A stretch of 64,000 bases of DNA, from positions 37,503,350 through 37,567,349 of the forward strand of contig JARWIR010000005.1 in the NCBI GenBank assembly GCA_029959085.1, given 5' to 3'. Made by a program: the position numbers and the translations under genes. Below are positions 47,091 through 58,009 of this stretch, one piece after another. This DNA is from Nemophila menziesii. Lineage: Eukaryota; Streptophyta; Magnoliopsida; Boraginales; Hydrophyllaceae. The notes beneath the pieces are model-generated. The model was not told the origin of the DNA, did not search any database, and saw only the letters and a list, made by a program, of their open reading frames with translations. Each line of letters opens with the position of its first letter. Positions within the stretch are counted from its first letter, which is position 1.

Positions 47091-47887
47091 ATAAAGATAA
47101 AACTTACTTCAAGATCAAGGAAGTAATGTTAGTCTCATTCTCTGTAATTTTTGTCTTTTACATTCATAACAACTAACAAAAATGAATGAGATAAAGATAA
47201 GAAAAAAAATATATACTCTTGGAAAAAAAAAACACAAATACCAACATTAGAGAAGAAAGTGAAATGACAAGATCCACTATGATTAATGGAAAGCAGGAAC
47301 TAAAAAGAGAAGGAAACTGATATCGGGGAAAAAGATAAAAGCCTAAGAAAGAGATAATCAAAGCTAACATAATAAAAATGACCAAAGAGGAGAGAGAAAG
47401 CCTAATTCTAAAATCTAAAGTGGAAATGGAGAAGCATCGTTGCATAAGGAAAAGACAATCAGAAAACAACAGGTAAAAAGAAGAGAAAAAAATATTAAAA
47501 TAACAAAAAAGAAAAACGGAAATCAAAACATGAATGCCCCAGAAGCTTCATATTCATGTCATTCCAATGTAGAAATTAACATCAAAACCCAATAAGTTTC
47601 AAAAGTATTATTAATATAAGAGCTAATAAAAAGAGTATAGATTTTGTTATATCTTAGCTCTAAACCCTCATGGTTTTCCAATTTAAAATAACAGAACCAC
47701 CAGATGGGCACCATGAGTCTAGTTAAATAAAATAAATAATAACACAAAACCCCAATCTCAACATTTACCTACTGGAGTAATATAGATAGATAGATAAATA
47801 CACAATTTACAAGTATCTTCTCTCTCTCTGTACATTACATTTAACTTGCAATAAATTAAACAAGAAGAAACATAAATAAATAAATAA
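47091..47887. other. 3' flank of VAC14, no other gene
   Basis: Purine-rich low-complexity stretch on the plus strand (47190-47520), so long pyrimidine frames on the minus strand are artefacts. A short GATA run lies near 47785 and TC repeats near 47820. The VAC14 3' UTR must start here. Confidence 0.35.
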
Positions 47888-50800
47888 TCAAAGCTGTAAT
47901 TGTCCAACACCTCTTGAAGGAGGCCTACTCAACTCCACACCTGGTCTTTGTATTTGTACCTTCAATACAAACACAAATATTATCAATTATTAATTATTAA
48001 TTATTACAACAAATTAACAATAATCAAACATATCATAAAACAAAAAGAAACCTTAGTTACTGGGCTATAACGAGACTGTGCTTGTAACCTTGAATGTATT
48101 CTATGCTTTTTTTGAATACACTCAAATTGTTCCAGCTTCGGATCAAATTCTATATCACAATCATTATTATCCTCTAATATAACTTCCGAAATTCTTTTTT
48201 GCTTCCCATTAAAATGGTAAGAAGGAACTGTTTTTAATCGTGTACGCAATATCTTAAACCCTGAACTTTGCTGCACAAATTAAAACTTACTCAATTAAAA
48301 AATTATGTTTCTCCGTACATAAACTACACAAAATTACCTGAGGAAGTAACATTAATAAACCATACAAAGTTTTCAATAACATCATATGTTTTCCAGGTTC
48401 TAAAAGCTGTATAAAATAAACATAATTAATTACCAAAAAAAGCCTCTGAATCGTACAAACTATACCTGAAGCCTAAGGTACGCAAAAGTAGGAGTTTCGA
48501 GCAAATGAATTAATTTTTCAAGTTGGATTAGGAATAATATATTAATATCCTCTTCAACTAAGGACTGAATAACTAAACTTGTATGCTGATAAGTCTGAAA
48601 AAACAATTAATCAAAACAAAACATACATAAAACTTAAAAAAATAGATTAAATTAATATTAAAATTACCTGAGTTAATAAACAAAGACTAATAACAGCTAT
48701 TGGAGAATGACACCACGAAGAATATAAAGAAAGAAATAAATCTTTCCCAGGAGCATTAATTAATGTTTGTTTAAGGAGGTCTCGAAGTTCAGATAACTCA
48801 GATGATGTAAGTAAAATCAAGTTTAATGCCTGAAAAATATATTATTATTATATACTATGTAACTATATAATAGTATAAATATATAAATATATAAATAATC
48901 AACCTGAACCATAATAGATGCGAATTGCAAATCAGATTCTTCTTTAAGTATTTTGGAAAGTTCTCGATAAACTCTTTCACCATCTAAAAGTACACATAGT
49001 CTCCGAATAATCAAAGCGCCACGTCTATAAAAAATTATTAAAAGTGTAAGAAATTGGAAAAAATGTGAATAAAATGTAAAAACCTTTACTTTTCAAGGAG
49101 TAAATTGTCACGTTGGAAAGTTTGGACTAGGAATATAATAAGTTGGGTAAAGTGTGGTGGATCTTCTGCTATACAAGCATGTACTTCAAGTACTAAAAGT
49201 ACTACCTGAGAAAATAATACATAGTTTTGAAATCATTCACTAGTCACTAAATATATTGAGAGTTTGAATTAAAAAAGACACCTCATCAGATGGATCTGAT
49301 AGTGCTTTTAACAGAGTCTCGAATGTATCATTCAAAAAAGATAAAGCCTGTGAAAAAAAAAGTAATTATATGGATTAAAAACTAACTTCACAGAGATGGA
49401 AATTAATAAATACCTCATCTCGATGATTATTAAGAAGAGTTGAAATCCAATGCAAAACCTCGATTCGAGTTGCTTCTTCTTCACTAGATAAGTGCCTGAA
49501 AATTAAGACTTATTATAATACAATATTTTATATATTTTTTTAAAATTAAAAAAAAAAAGTAGAAAAGCTATACTTTCTTGCAACAGAAAGAATTGATCCA
49601 ACATCAAATCCGCCAGCTAGATCAGCTTTCATAGCACGAAGTTCATCATTTGTTTCACGAGCAACCTAGTAATTTGTAAAAAAAAAAATAAGTAATATAT
49701 TATATAAATTAATTATGATTAATCAACTTACAACTCTAATTTTCTCTTCTTTATCAGCTATGCAAGGCAAAATTGCTCCTAAAATTTCAGCGTAATAAGG
49801 AATTATCTGATCACCACCAAGTTTCACAAACTCATTTATCTGTGTAATGTATGAGAAATAATTATGAATAATTTTACACACATTATACTTACATATATAT
49901 AGTGTAATAATATATATGTATTTACCCAAGTAATAGCAGTAAGTCTTGTATATTCATCTAGTGAAGCAGCTCTTTGAACAAGTATTTCAGCCATACGACC
50001 ATAATCTACAGACTAAAAACAAATTTTAATTAAAAAAGTTTAATAATAATTTATTAAATTAAATAATATATTACTGCTGAGTTTTTAATCTCTTGTAAGA
50101 ATTCTCCAAGTGCAGAATCAGCTTGTTGACGAATTTCATGGCTAGAATCACTAAGCATGTTAAACAAACCTGCAAGTAAATTAAAATATGAGTATGTGTT
50201 TTAAATTAACCTTAAATGAACTGTTAATTACAAATTTACCATCGAGAAAATCAGGAAGAAAACCGAGCATATCTATTTCGGGAACACTATCTAAAACTGT
50301 AATCCATCCGACTAAAAATTGTCGTACGTAAGGATTTAGGACGTTCATTCTTTCTCTTAATAATGGTATGAATTCTTCAATACTTAGTCAAGGAAAAAAT
50401 TAAATTAAATTAAATATGGTGTGAAATATAAATATAATAAGAAGAAGAAAAACAATGTGAATACACACCTAAATTGATCACTTACTGTCACAACGTCCTA
50501 TAAAGAAGAATAGATAAGGCAGAATTATATAATTGTAATAAATATGGGGAAAAATAATATTAAATTAAATACCTTAACAAGTCTATCTAAAAGATGTGCA
50601 GCACTTTGTACATTAGCATCTGAATCTGCGGAAAGCTTACATAAAGCATCGAAAATCTGATTGAAGAACACAATGAAATCTCCTCTCACAATCTGCAAAA
50701 ATGAAATAACAAAAAAAATATTAAAATATATTTATATTTTAATAGCATATTATCTCTCTTACCTTTGCTATGTTATATAGAGCTTCACAGGCATAGTAAC

Positions 50801-51430
50801 GGACTCTACTATCTTGATCAGAGAAAGAATGTAGAACTGGTGGAACAATTTGCTGTAAGATAATTAAATTAATTAAAAAGATATATATAAACATGGGCTA
50901 TTAACATCAAATAGCACTAATTTATTAACTCGTATATACAAAAGTCTGGTAGAAAATGATAAAATTATAACGGTTTTCTTACGTCAAGATGTTGTGATGC
51001 TTCTGAAGTCAATCCAACTGTAGCAGCAGCCAATCCTATTAATCCTCCCTAAAATTACATAAAAAGATAAATAAAATTAAAATTGAAAAACACGTAATTG
51101 AATATAAAAATTAGTTTGATTTCAGTTTACTTTGCGATGATTGGCTTGAGGTGAGTAAGTGAACTCTTCGATCAGTAGTCTGATAACGGCCGTTAGTTTA
51201 TCGTGATCTCTTGCTGCTGTTAACTGCTTCACTATACCTTCCAACTGTAAATTACAGAATAAATGAAAATTGTTAACATTTCATATGAATTACTCAAAAA
51301 ATAAATAAATAAAATTGGAAAAATTGACATCCCAAAGCACCTCAATGGCGGCGTTTTTGCGCTTCTCGTAAAGCTTATCGGAGAGATTACGAAGAACGGC
51401 GGCGGGGATAATTGACAGGATTTCTGTCAT
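47888..51430 (-). CDS. VAC14: VAC14, scaffold of the PI(3,5)P2 kinase complex, 20 coding exons
   Basis: Exons (plus coordinates, high to low): 51430-51341, 51244-51131, 51048-50983, 50852-50763, 50692-50573, 50497-50469, 50382-50240, 50169-50075, 50012-49926, 49839-49732, 49665-49574, 49495-49414, 49347-49282, 49205-49090, 49024-48904, 48829-48668, 48594-48466, 48406-48338, 48270-48052, 47959-47888. Every junction is GT-AG and phases fit, giving 689 residues. The start [20 protein letters not shown], the core [20 protein letters not shown] and [20 protein letters not shown], and the tail ending GVGQLQL are diagnostic of plant VAC14. The protein is a HEAT/ARM-repeat scaffold that holds the Fab1/PIKfyve kinase and the FIG4/SAC phosphatase on endosome and vacuole membranes. 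The part between exon 19 and the tail is short compared with Arabidopsis (about 740 residues, from memory), lacking its Gln-rich linker. No disruption seen. Confidence 0.97.
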
Positions 51431-52229
51431 AGCAGAACAGAATACAATTGCTAATTCCTTGGGATTTAAGTGCAAAATAGTTTAGGTGACTTTGAATTTT
51501 GTGTATGATCGATCTTTTTTGCTAATTATATTTATATGATATACGCGTATGACAGCTACAGGGGTGTATGTATGTATATCAGTTTGGGGTTGAAGAAAGT
51601 GAAGGTGTGGGAGAACATTACACAGATCTCGTGAAATGGAAAAGGGAAAGGCAAATTGACGGAGATTTTGTCTCTGATAATATGAGAAAATCAAATTCAG
51701 TGTTGGGATTAGACTTATTAATTTAGTTGAATATGATTTGATTTGATTTTAATTTGGGGAGAATGAACCTATTTTAGGACAAAAAAACTAAAAAAAAAAA
51801 AAAAAATCTTCCGACAAAAAAAAAAAGAAAAAAAATTGTTTTTATTTATAAAACTAAATCCATTTCTTCCAATTAAATGGTCAATATCCGCGTCCAAAAA
51901 AATATGGTCAAATATCTTATCTTAGTCACGATTTATGTATTACTTTAATTTAAAGGATTATTATTTGTCATATATCTTAATTTTTAATTTATATTTTTAT
52001 GAGTATCTTTTTGTTTGATTTAATTTTAATATATTTATTATATTAATAATATTTAGATTGATTATTCTCAGAATATTTGGTTTAAACTTATCCTTTGCCT
52101 TGATAGTTTGTGTATTGATTATTCGCAGGGTTTGAGATTAATTATTTTAGGATTAAAAGTGTTTTTCAATAAGATTAAAATATTTATAAAAAATATTTTA
52201 AAATCTAAAATAAAATAAATTAAAAATAT
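51431..52229. other. VAC14 5' region and AT-rich spacer
   Basis: The first about 250 bases are the VAC14 leader and promoter. An in-frame upstream ATG at 51473-51475 could extend the protein by 15 residues, but homology starts at 51430. A-runs lie near 51780-51835; the rest is AT-rich without genes. Confidence 0.4.
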
Positions 52230-52636
52230 TATCAACAACGAGATCATGGAGTTGGGCCAGTATTTATAAAGGGATTCAATTTATTATTATTATTTTTTAT
52301 CAGAATAAAAGTCTATCGTACTTATCGAATATACATTACTAACATAAGCACAGAAATCAACTAAAGACCTAGTGGGACTATTAGTTAAGTCTAGATTGAG
52401 TCTAGTACTCTTCGCCAGGATGTCCGCTATTCCATTGTATTTTCTCCGAGTAATGATATTTGTCACCCTTTTTGTATCACCCTTTTATCACCTCCTAGGT
52501 GTATGCCTACATGTACCAATGAATTGATTTCTCTATCCTATTTAATTTTTTTCTATCTTCTATTCAAGGAAATCAAAACATATATATAGAAAGGTGATAA
52601 AAGGGTGACATGAAAAGGGGTGACATATATCATTAC

Positions 52637-53584
52637 TCATTTTCTCCTTATGTGATTGACTTTCCAATTTGGAAATCTTCCTATCCATCTCCATGCCTCA
52701 GAGATCATGGGACGGATTCTCCAGTCAATTCCTCCCCTCTTATTAATACCTTGAATTATCTCAAGGTTATCCGAGTAGAAAGAACTACTCTTTGCTCCAA
52801 GATTTGCCGCCGATCTCATTGCTAATAAGACCGCCCACATCTCCGCTTCCAGACTACTATCCACTCTTGCTCTTTTCGTATTGACCTTCCTGACTTCACC
52901 CTCTTTGTTGGTTGCTATAGACACCATACTTGCCGGCTCCCAACTCTTCGTATGTGATGCATCACAAAGCCATACCATATCAGCTTCGTCATAATATATC
53001 GGATTATCATTTTCATCCTCAGTTTTTTGCACACCAGTGTTATTCCTATCCATTTGTCCCATGTCCTTTTTATCACCAAATAAATATTTCATGGTAAACT
53101 TCGTTTTTTCAAGGATTTCCTGAGCCACCCATCTCTTTTTCTCAAATAATCCTTTCATTCTAGCTTTCCATATATTCCATAAAGTAAGTAGGATCACAGC
53201 CGTCACGTATCTTTTATCCCACCCATTCTTTGAATAGCTTTCAATGACTTTAATTATCCAATCTCCTATCTTATATTCCATCTTTTCTTCAATCTTTATT
53301 TGTAATAAACAGTTAGCCCATATGATTTTGCTAAGTTCACACTTCAAAAATATGTGTTCCACATTTTCCGGTCCCGATTCGCACCATTCACAAGTGTCAT
53401 CCGTTAAGCATTTCCTTTTCTTTAGATTCTTCTTCGTCGGAATAACATTATAATGAATCTTCCAAATAAAATTTCTAACTTTCGACGGTACATTAGATTT
53501 CCACACAATATTATATAATTCTTTGTTCAATGCCTCCCCCTCTTTAGATGATGAACCACTTTTTTCCTCTTCTAACTGTACCAA
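52637..53584 (-). pseudogene. LINE zinc-finger and RNase H region
   Basis: A 315-codon frame. Residues about 25-75 form the zf-RVT finger (WKIHYNVIPTKKNLKKRK, then CEWCESGPENVEHIFLKC). LLTLWNIWKARMKGLF follows. From about residue 205 comes an RNase H domain (VWLCDASHTKSWEPAS with the first Asp; SSLEAEMWAVLLAM with Glu; FYSDNLEIIQGI with Asp). The C-terminus is frameshifted. Upstream of the first Met the same frame reads DEIVWTATKDGNYSTKSGYH, so it is continuous with ORF2 rather than a separate protein. Confidence 0.9.
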
Positions 53585-54705
53585 GCGATGGTATCCAGAT
53601 TTAGTGGAATAATTACCATCCTTTGTTGCTGTCCAAACGATCTCATCTTCTTTTTCAAGCTAGCTGACTTGTTAAGAAGTCTATCTCTAATATAAGCTAT
53701 ATTCTCACCTTTAGACCTTTTAAGCGTAAGTGGAATCCCCAAATATTTCCCGAAATCATCTGTGCATTTAATGTTGAGTTTTTCCGCAATATCTCTAGCC
53801 TTTTCATTTGAAAAACCTTTGCTGAACATGATAGATGACTTTCCAAAATTAATTTTTTGTCCAGATGCACGAAAATAGAGATTAAGTACCCTTGAAAAAG
53901 CCTCAATTTCTGTATCATTTATCTCTATGAAAAATAGTGCATCGTCCGCAAATAGAAGGTGGGTAAGTCTTGGTGCTGCCCTAGCCAAAGAAATACCTTT
54001 GATATTTCCTTCCCGACACTCATAGTTAATGAGACCAATGAGAGCTTCAGTCAACATTTCAAAAAGCAGAGGAGACATCGGGTCACCTTGACGGATACCT
54101 CTCTCCGGTTTAAATTTCTTGAGACGTTCTCCATTAACCTTAACTTGATATGAGACCGACGATATACATCGGTATATTAAATCAATCCATTTTTCACAAA
54201 AACCTAATTTTCTCAAAATAGCCATCAAAAATTTCCAATTTACTTGATCGTAAGCTTTGGCCATATCAACTTTTACTGCCCCATAGTGTTTGTTTGATCT
54301 CCTCTTATTTTTCATGAAGAACCCCACTTCCTGAGCAATTAATATATTGTCTTGTATACTCCTACCCTTAATGAACGCCGATTTAGTAGGTGAAATTATC
54401 TCATTCATTAAAGGTTGGAGCCTTGTAGCCATAATTTTCGCTATAATCTTATAGATGAAGTTAATGCACGAGATCGGTCTGTAATCCGTTACCTCTTCCT
54501 GACATTTGCCTTTAGGTACCAACGTGATAATAGTATCATTAATTTTATCTAATGATGCCTTGTTTTCAAAGAAATCAACAATTATTTTCATAATGTCATC
54601 TTTGATAATTTCCCAAAATTCTTGGTAGAATTTGCCTGTCAATCCGTCTGGGCCTGGAGCTTTTGAACCCGACATTGAAAACACCGCCAACTTAACTTCT
54701 TCCAA
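53572..54705 (-). pseudogene. LINE reverse transcriptase
   Basis: A 377-codon frame with all L1-type RT blocks: SGSKAPGPDGLTGKFYQEFW, ITLVPKGKCQEEVTDYRPIS, SAFIKGRSIQDNILIAQE, VKVDMAKAYDQVNW with the first catalytic Asp (residue 147), GIRQGDPMSPLLF and LLFADDALFF (residues 251-258). After the SASLKKK region the sequence jumps directly to the segment before the zinc finger. About 200-250 codons normally found there are missing. It is out of frame with the endonuclease. Confidence 0.93.
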
Positions 54706-55997
54706 TTAGGTGTCCTAGTTAGACTCTCGTTCATTCTATCATCAATTTTACACGGCGAATGATTAGATACCTCTTCGATGTAATCGACATTGTCTTCCTT
54801 GAAAATACTTGTGAAATAGTCTTGAATAATATTTTTTATCACCACTTGATTCTCTATCCATTCCCCATTCTTGTCCTTTAGCTCATTAATACGATTTTTA
54901 TTTCGTCGCATTGTTGTCTTAGCGAAAAAGTATTTAGTATTTTTGTCACCTTTTTTTATTTGGTCATCACATGCTCTATCCGCCCAAAACGCTTCCTCTT
55001 GTTTCCATAGATCTTCCATTTCCGTTCTAATCATTTTTTCCAAATTTAGATTATCCATTGTCGGCTCCCCATCTTGTAATTTTTCCAAAATACCTTGGTA
55101 TTTGTCAAGTAATTTCCTTGCATTACAAAATTTTCCTTTACTCCATCCCGTCAAAGCCATACACGTCTTGTCTCTTCTCATAATAAAATTCTTGATATTG
55201 TCAGAATTTTTAACGTTATTCCACGACTTGCTAACCACTTCTTTACATTCACTATTCTCTAACCACCTTGATTCAAACATAAAATATCTATTATTAGCTT
55301 TGCATTTGTTACTCCTTTGTACAATTAGTGGAGAGTGATCCGAACCCATTGCCGGTGGGACCCTAATAGTTGCTTCAGGGAACATGTTATACCATTCTTT
55401 CGTTGCTAAACCTCTATCCAGCCTTTCTTTAACGTTCTCCATTCCTTGTCTTTTATTAGACCACGTGAAAAAACATCCTTTTGTAGGAATATCAATGAGG
55501 TTGTTCCAATTAATGAAGTCATTAAACTTGATCATCCTTTCTAGGTTAGGTTGTAGCTTACCTTGTTTCTCCGAAGCCTCACGTATCTCGTTAAAATCAC
55601 CAATGATTAGAGTCGGAAATTGATTATTATCAAGCCATTTAGAGATATCTATGAAATCATTAGGAGCGTAAACGAACACAATATACCAAGAAAAGGAGCT
55701 AGATTCCTCCACGGAAGTGATAACATAATTAGAAAGCAATACTACAATAGATAACTTGATGTGACCCTTCCAAGCCAACGTAATGCCCCCGGACCTATGA
55801 GCTCTTCCTCCGGGGTTCACTACAAACTTATTATCAAATTGGCTAAGAAAGTTACAAAACCTAACATCACTAGATTTAATTTTCGCTTCCAAAAGACAAA
55901 CTAATGACAAACTAAACTTCGAAATGAGGGACTTTACAATATTTATTGTCACAGGTGCCCTTGCCCCTTGACAATTCCAAATCATAAAATTATCCAT
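54639..55997 (-). pseudogene. LINE endonuclease and ORF2 N-terminus
   Basis: A 452-codon frame starting MDNFMIWNCQGARAP. APE-type endonuclease residues are in place: N8, E37, the D134/N136 pair in IIGDFNEIRE, and D220-H221 in AMGSDHSPL. A charged linker leads towards RT (DKNTKYFFAKTTMRRNKNRI). The frame shifts near 54700 (NESLTRTPNWKK then junk), and RT continues one frame over from EEVKLAVFS. The start ATG overlaps the end of the preceding ORF (ATGGATAA). Confidence 0.92.
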
Positions 55998-57438
55998 CGA
56001 CTCCGGCCGCTTCTACCCCGGGCTGGCCGCTACCCTTGAAAGTTTTATTGATGAAGGTCTCCTTCACAGGCTCAGCCTGGGTACTACCATCATCATCAGA
56101 ATCATCACTCGATATGTTATTGCCCCTCAAATGTCCATACCAGTTTTCCACGCTACAGTAATAGTATTGTTGGCTCTCCATCCCGTCCTCAATCACCACA
56201 TTAGGTCCACATACATTAGCGTATTCAAATTCCACAAATTGTTCTTTGATTTCTCCATATCTTACAAACAGAGATGATATATCCCGTCTTAATAAAAAAT
56301 ACCCTCCCTTAGCATAGGATAGGTAGCTATGTAAGTAAAAAGTCGCCTGCCTTTTGGTATATCGTGAGTAAGATAAAGTAGAAGATTTGATAGAAACATT
56401 CTTCCATTCTTGAAAAATGTTAACAACCAATAAAGATAGCAGCAGGAAGGAATAAAATATAGAAAACTTGATCCAGTAGATGTTACTCAAATCGATTAAC
56501 CATTTTGTTAAGGCAACGAAATACCTCAGCCCACCAAATAAAAGAAGGTTAACGGCATCAGAAGCCCACAAGATAGGATTAGAATGTAGATTAATACAGA
56601 ATAAAGCCCATTTTCTAATTAGATAGTAATTAAGTGTTGGGCCAAAGATAAAAAGCCCAAATCTCCTTTTAATACACCCATCTGCACTTCTAAATACGAC
56701 CATACTATAGTTCAATAAGCAATCTAGAATAGTTGACTTATCAGCGTTTGTAATTGATATAACCGAAGTAGACGAACAATACACATGAAGCTCACTGCAT
56801 TTTATATCTTTTCCTTCGCCATGCACAGTATTTCCTCTGTATAAAAGCCTCATATCTTTCCATCCAATGGTTTGAACATACATATGTTCGAAGTTCAGAG
56901 CAAAACAGTCCCCGCAGGTGTGAAACAAGAACATCCACCATATGTAGTTGCAACCCTCATATTCTACTCCAAAACATGAACTTTGAAAACCAATAATCAC
57001 CTCATCCATCTGAAAACATACCATATAGTTAAACATAAGGAGAAAACCACTCATTACTGATGTTAACGTATGTCCCTTACACTGGAGAAGGGCTAATTCA
57101 CGATCAAAGCAGAAACCCCATTGGAAGAGACCACTCCAAACCACGTTTGTATTATCTTGTACATCATCAAGAATGATTAAACAGCGCATTGCCCTATTGT
57201 CGAGACTTTGTAGGCTATCTCTTACGTAAAATAGCTGATTCAGCCCAACAGTAACCCTTATATTTGAAATGCTTAAAATCCAACAGCAGAGTTTAAATAT
57301 CTGATTAATTCTACACTTGGCCCATCTATTCTTCAGCTCATTCCAAGTTAGAGATATAATTAGAAGCCCAACCCAACTGTATAAGTTTTTACCAAAGTAC
57401 TTTGGATAAACCCATCCATAGTTTAAAGAGATCATCAA
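55990..57438 (-). CDS. Unidentified 482-residue aromatic/hydrophobic ORF in LINE ORF1 position
   Basis: An open frame of 482 codons with no recognisable domain. It is rich in Trp, Tyr, Phe and Cys, with hydrophobic stretches around residues 20-32, 47-60, 127-143, 163-181 and 323-342, the last a good membrane-span candidate (FSIFYSFLLLSLLVVNIF). The C-terminus changes character to a polar acidic segment (SSDDSDDDGSTQAEP) and ends GSGQPGVEAAGVDG. Its stop overlaps the ORF2 start by eight bases. Plant LINE ORF1 proteins normally carry an RNA-binding domain (DUF4283 or RRM) and a CCHC knuckle; neither is visible. It lies inside the LINE target duplications. It may be a divergent ORF1, captured host sequence, or a frame open by chance; a real protein is unproven. 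Confidence 0.5.
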   Translation of the reverse strand: MMISLNYGWVYPKYFGKNLYSWVGLLIISLTWNELKNRWAKCRINQIFKLCCWILSISNIRVTVGLNQLFYVRDSLQSLDNRAMRCLIILDDVQDNTNVVWSGLFQWGFCFDRELALLQCKGHTLTSVMSGFLLMFNYMVCFQMDEVIIGFQSSCFGVEYEGCNYIWWMFLFHTCGDCFALNFEHMYVQTIGWKDMRLLYRGNTVHGEGKDIKCSELHVYCSSTSVISITNADKSTILDCLLNYSMVVFRSADGCIKRRFGLFIFGPTLNYYLIRKWALFCINLHSNPILWASDAVNLLLFGGLRYFVALTKWLIDLSNIYWIKFSIFYSFLLLSLLVVNIFQEWKNVSIKSSTLSYSRYTKRQATFYLHSYLSYAKGGYFLLRRDISSLFVRYGEIKEQFVEFEYANVCGPNVVIEDGMESQQYYYCSVENWYGHLRGNNISSDDSDDDGSTQAEPVKETFINKTFKGSGQPGVEAAGVDG

Positions 57439-57448
57439 AGATAAAATT

Positions 57449-58009
57449 TTAAAGTGGAGTTAACTCATCGGTGGCAGAAATTGATACTTGCTCCTTGTTG
57501 TTTATATCGCCATTCTTATCATAGAGAGTATACAGACTGTTTGGGGAAATCCTTTTCTTCACCAACACAGAGATAAAATACACCCACTCACTAATCAGAT
57601 TGAGAAGGCAAAACCCTTTTCGAGAGATGATTACCTTCTCTATTTTCCGGACTTTCTCGATTATTAATCCATCCACATACCTTATAATCTTGATCAATTT
57701 CATACCGTATCTAATCCTCTCCGTGTAGGCACCAAGAGGGTAGAAGTCACCATACCCTGGAGCCATCGTATATACCTTACTCATATGTAAGGTTTGACAC
57801 CAAAATAGTAAAACCCAGAGTTGTGCCATCAGGATCAGTAGCAATCCTAAGGCACCAAGAGAAAACCAACTGCTTCCGTTGTCGATAAGCAAGAAGCAGC
57901 CCAGAAAATGATAAAAGTAGAAGAGAAAGCCAATAAAGAGGACATTCCTAAAATTATGTACATAATTAGCTATAAGGGAGTTAAGAATCATGGGAAACGA
58001 CACATGCAA
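57449..58009 (-). CDS. Unidentified 186-residue ORF with two predicted membrane segments
   Basis: An open frame of 186 codons, ten bases upstream of the 482-residue ORF and in a different frame. Hydrophobic segments at residues 22-42 (NVLFIGFLFYFYHFLGCFLL) and 48-70 (WFSLGALGLLLILMAQLWVL) look like a helical hairpin. A basic, helical middle (residues 100-131, MKLIKIIRYVDGLIIEKVRK) and a polar tail follow. No family recognised. It is the first long frame after the LINE 5' boundary, so it could be the 5' part of the same split protein. Existence as a protein is inferred from frame length only. Confidence 0.42.
   Translation of the reverse strand: MHVSFPMILNSLIANYVHNFRNVLFIGFLFYFYHFLGCFLLIDNGSSWFSLGALGLLLILMAQLWVLLFWCQTLHMSKVYTMAPGYGDFYPLGAYTERIRYGMKLIKIIRYVDGLIIEKVRKIEKVIISRKGFCLLNLISEWVYFISVLVKKRISPNSLYTLYDKNGDINNKEQVSISATDELTPL

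Noticed and set aside
47173..47526. Minus-strand hydrophobic 117-codon frame
   Set aside because: Arises from a purine-rich plus strand; repetitive Phe/Leu/Ser, no family.
54871..55338. Plus-strand 155-codon frame inside the LINE
   Set aside because: Antisense shadow of the endonuclease-RT coding strand.
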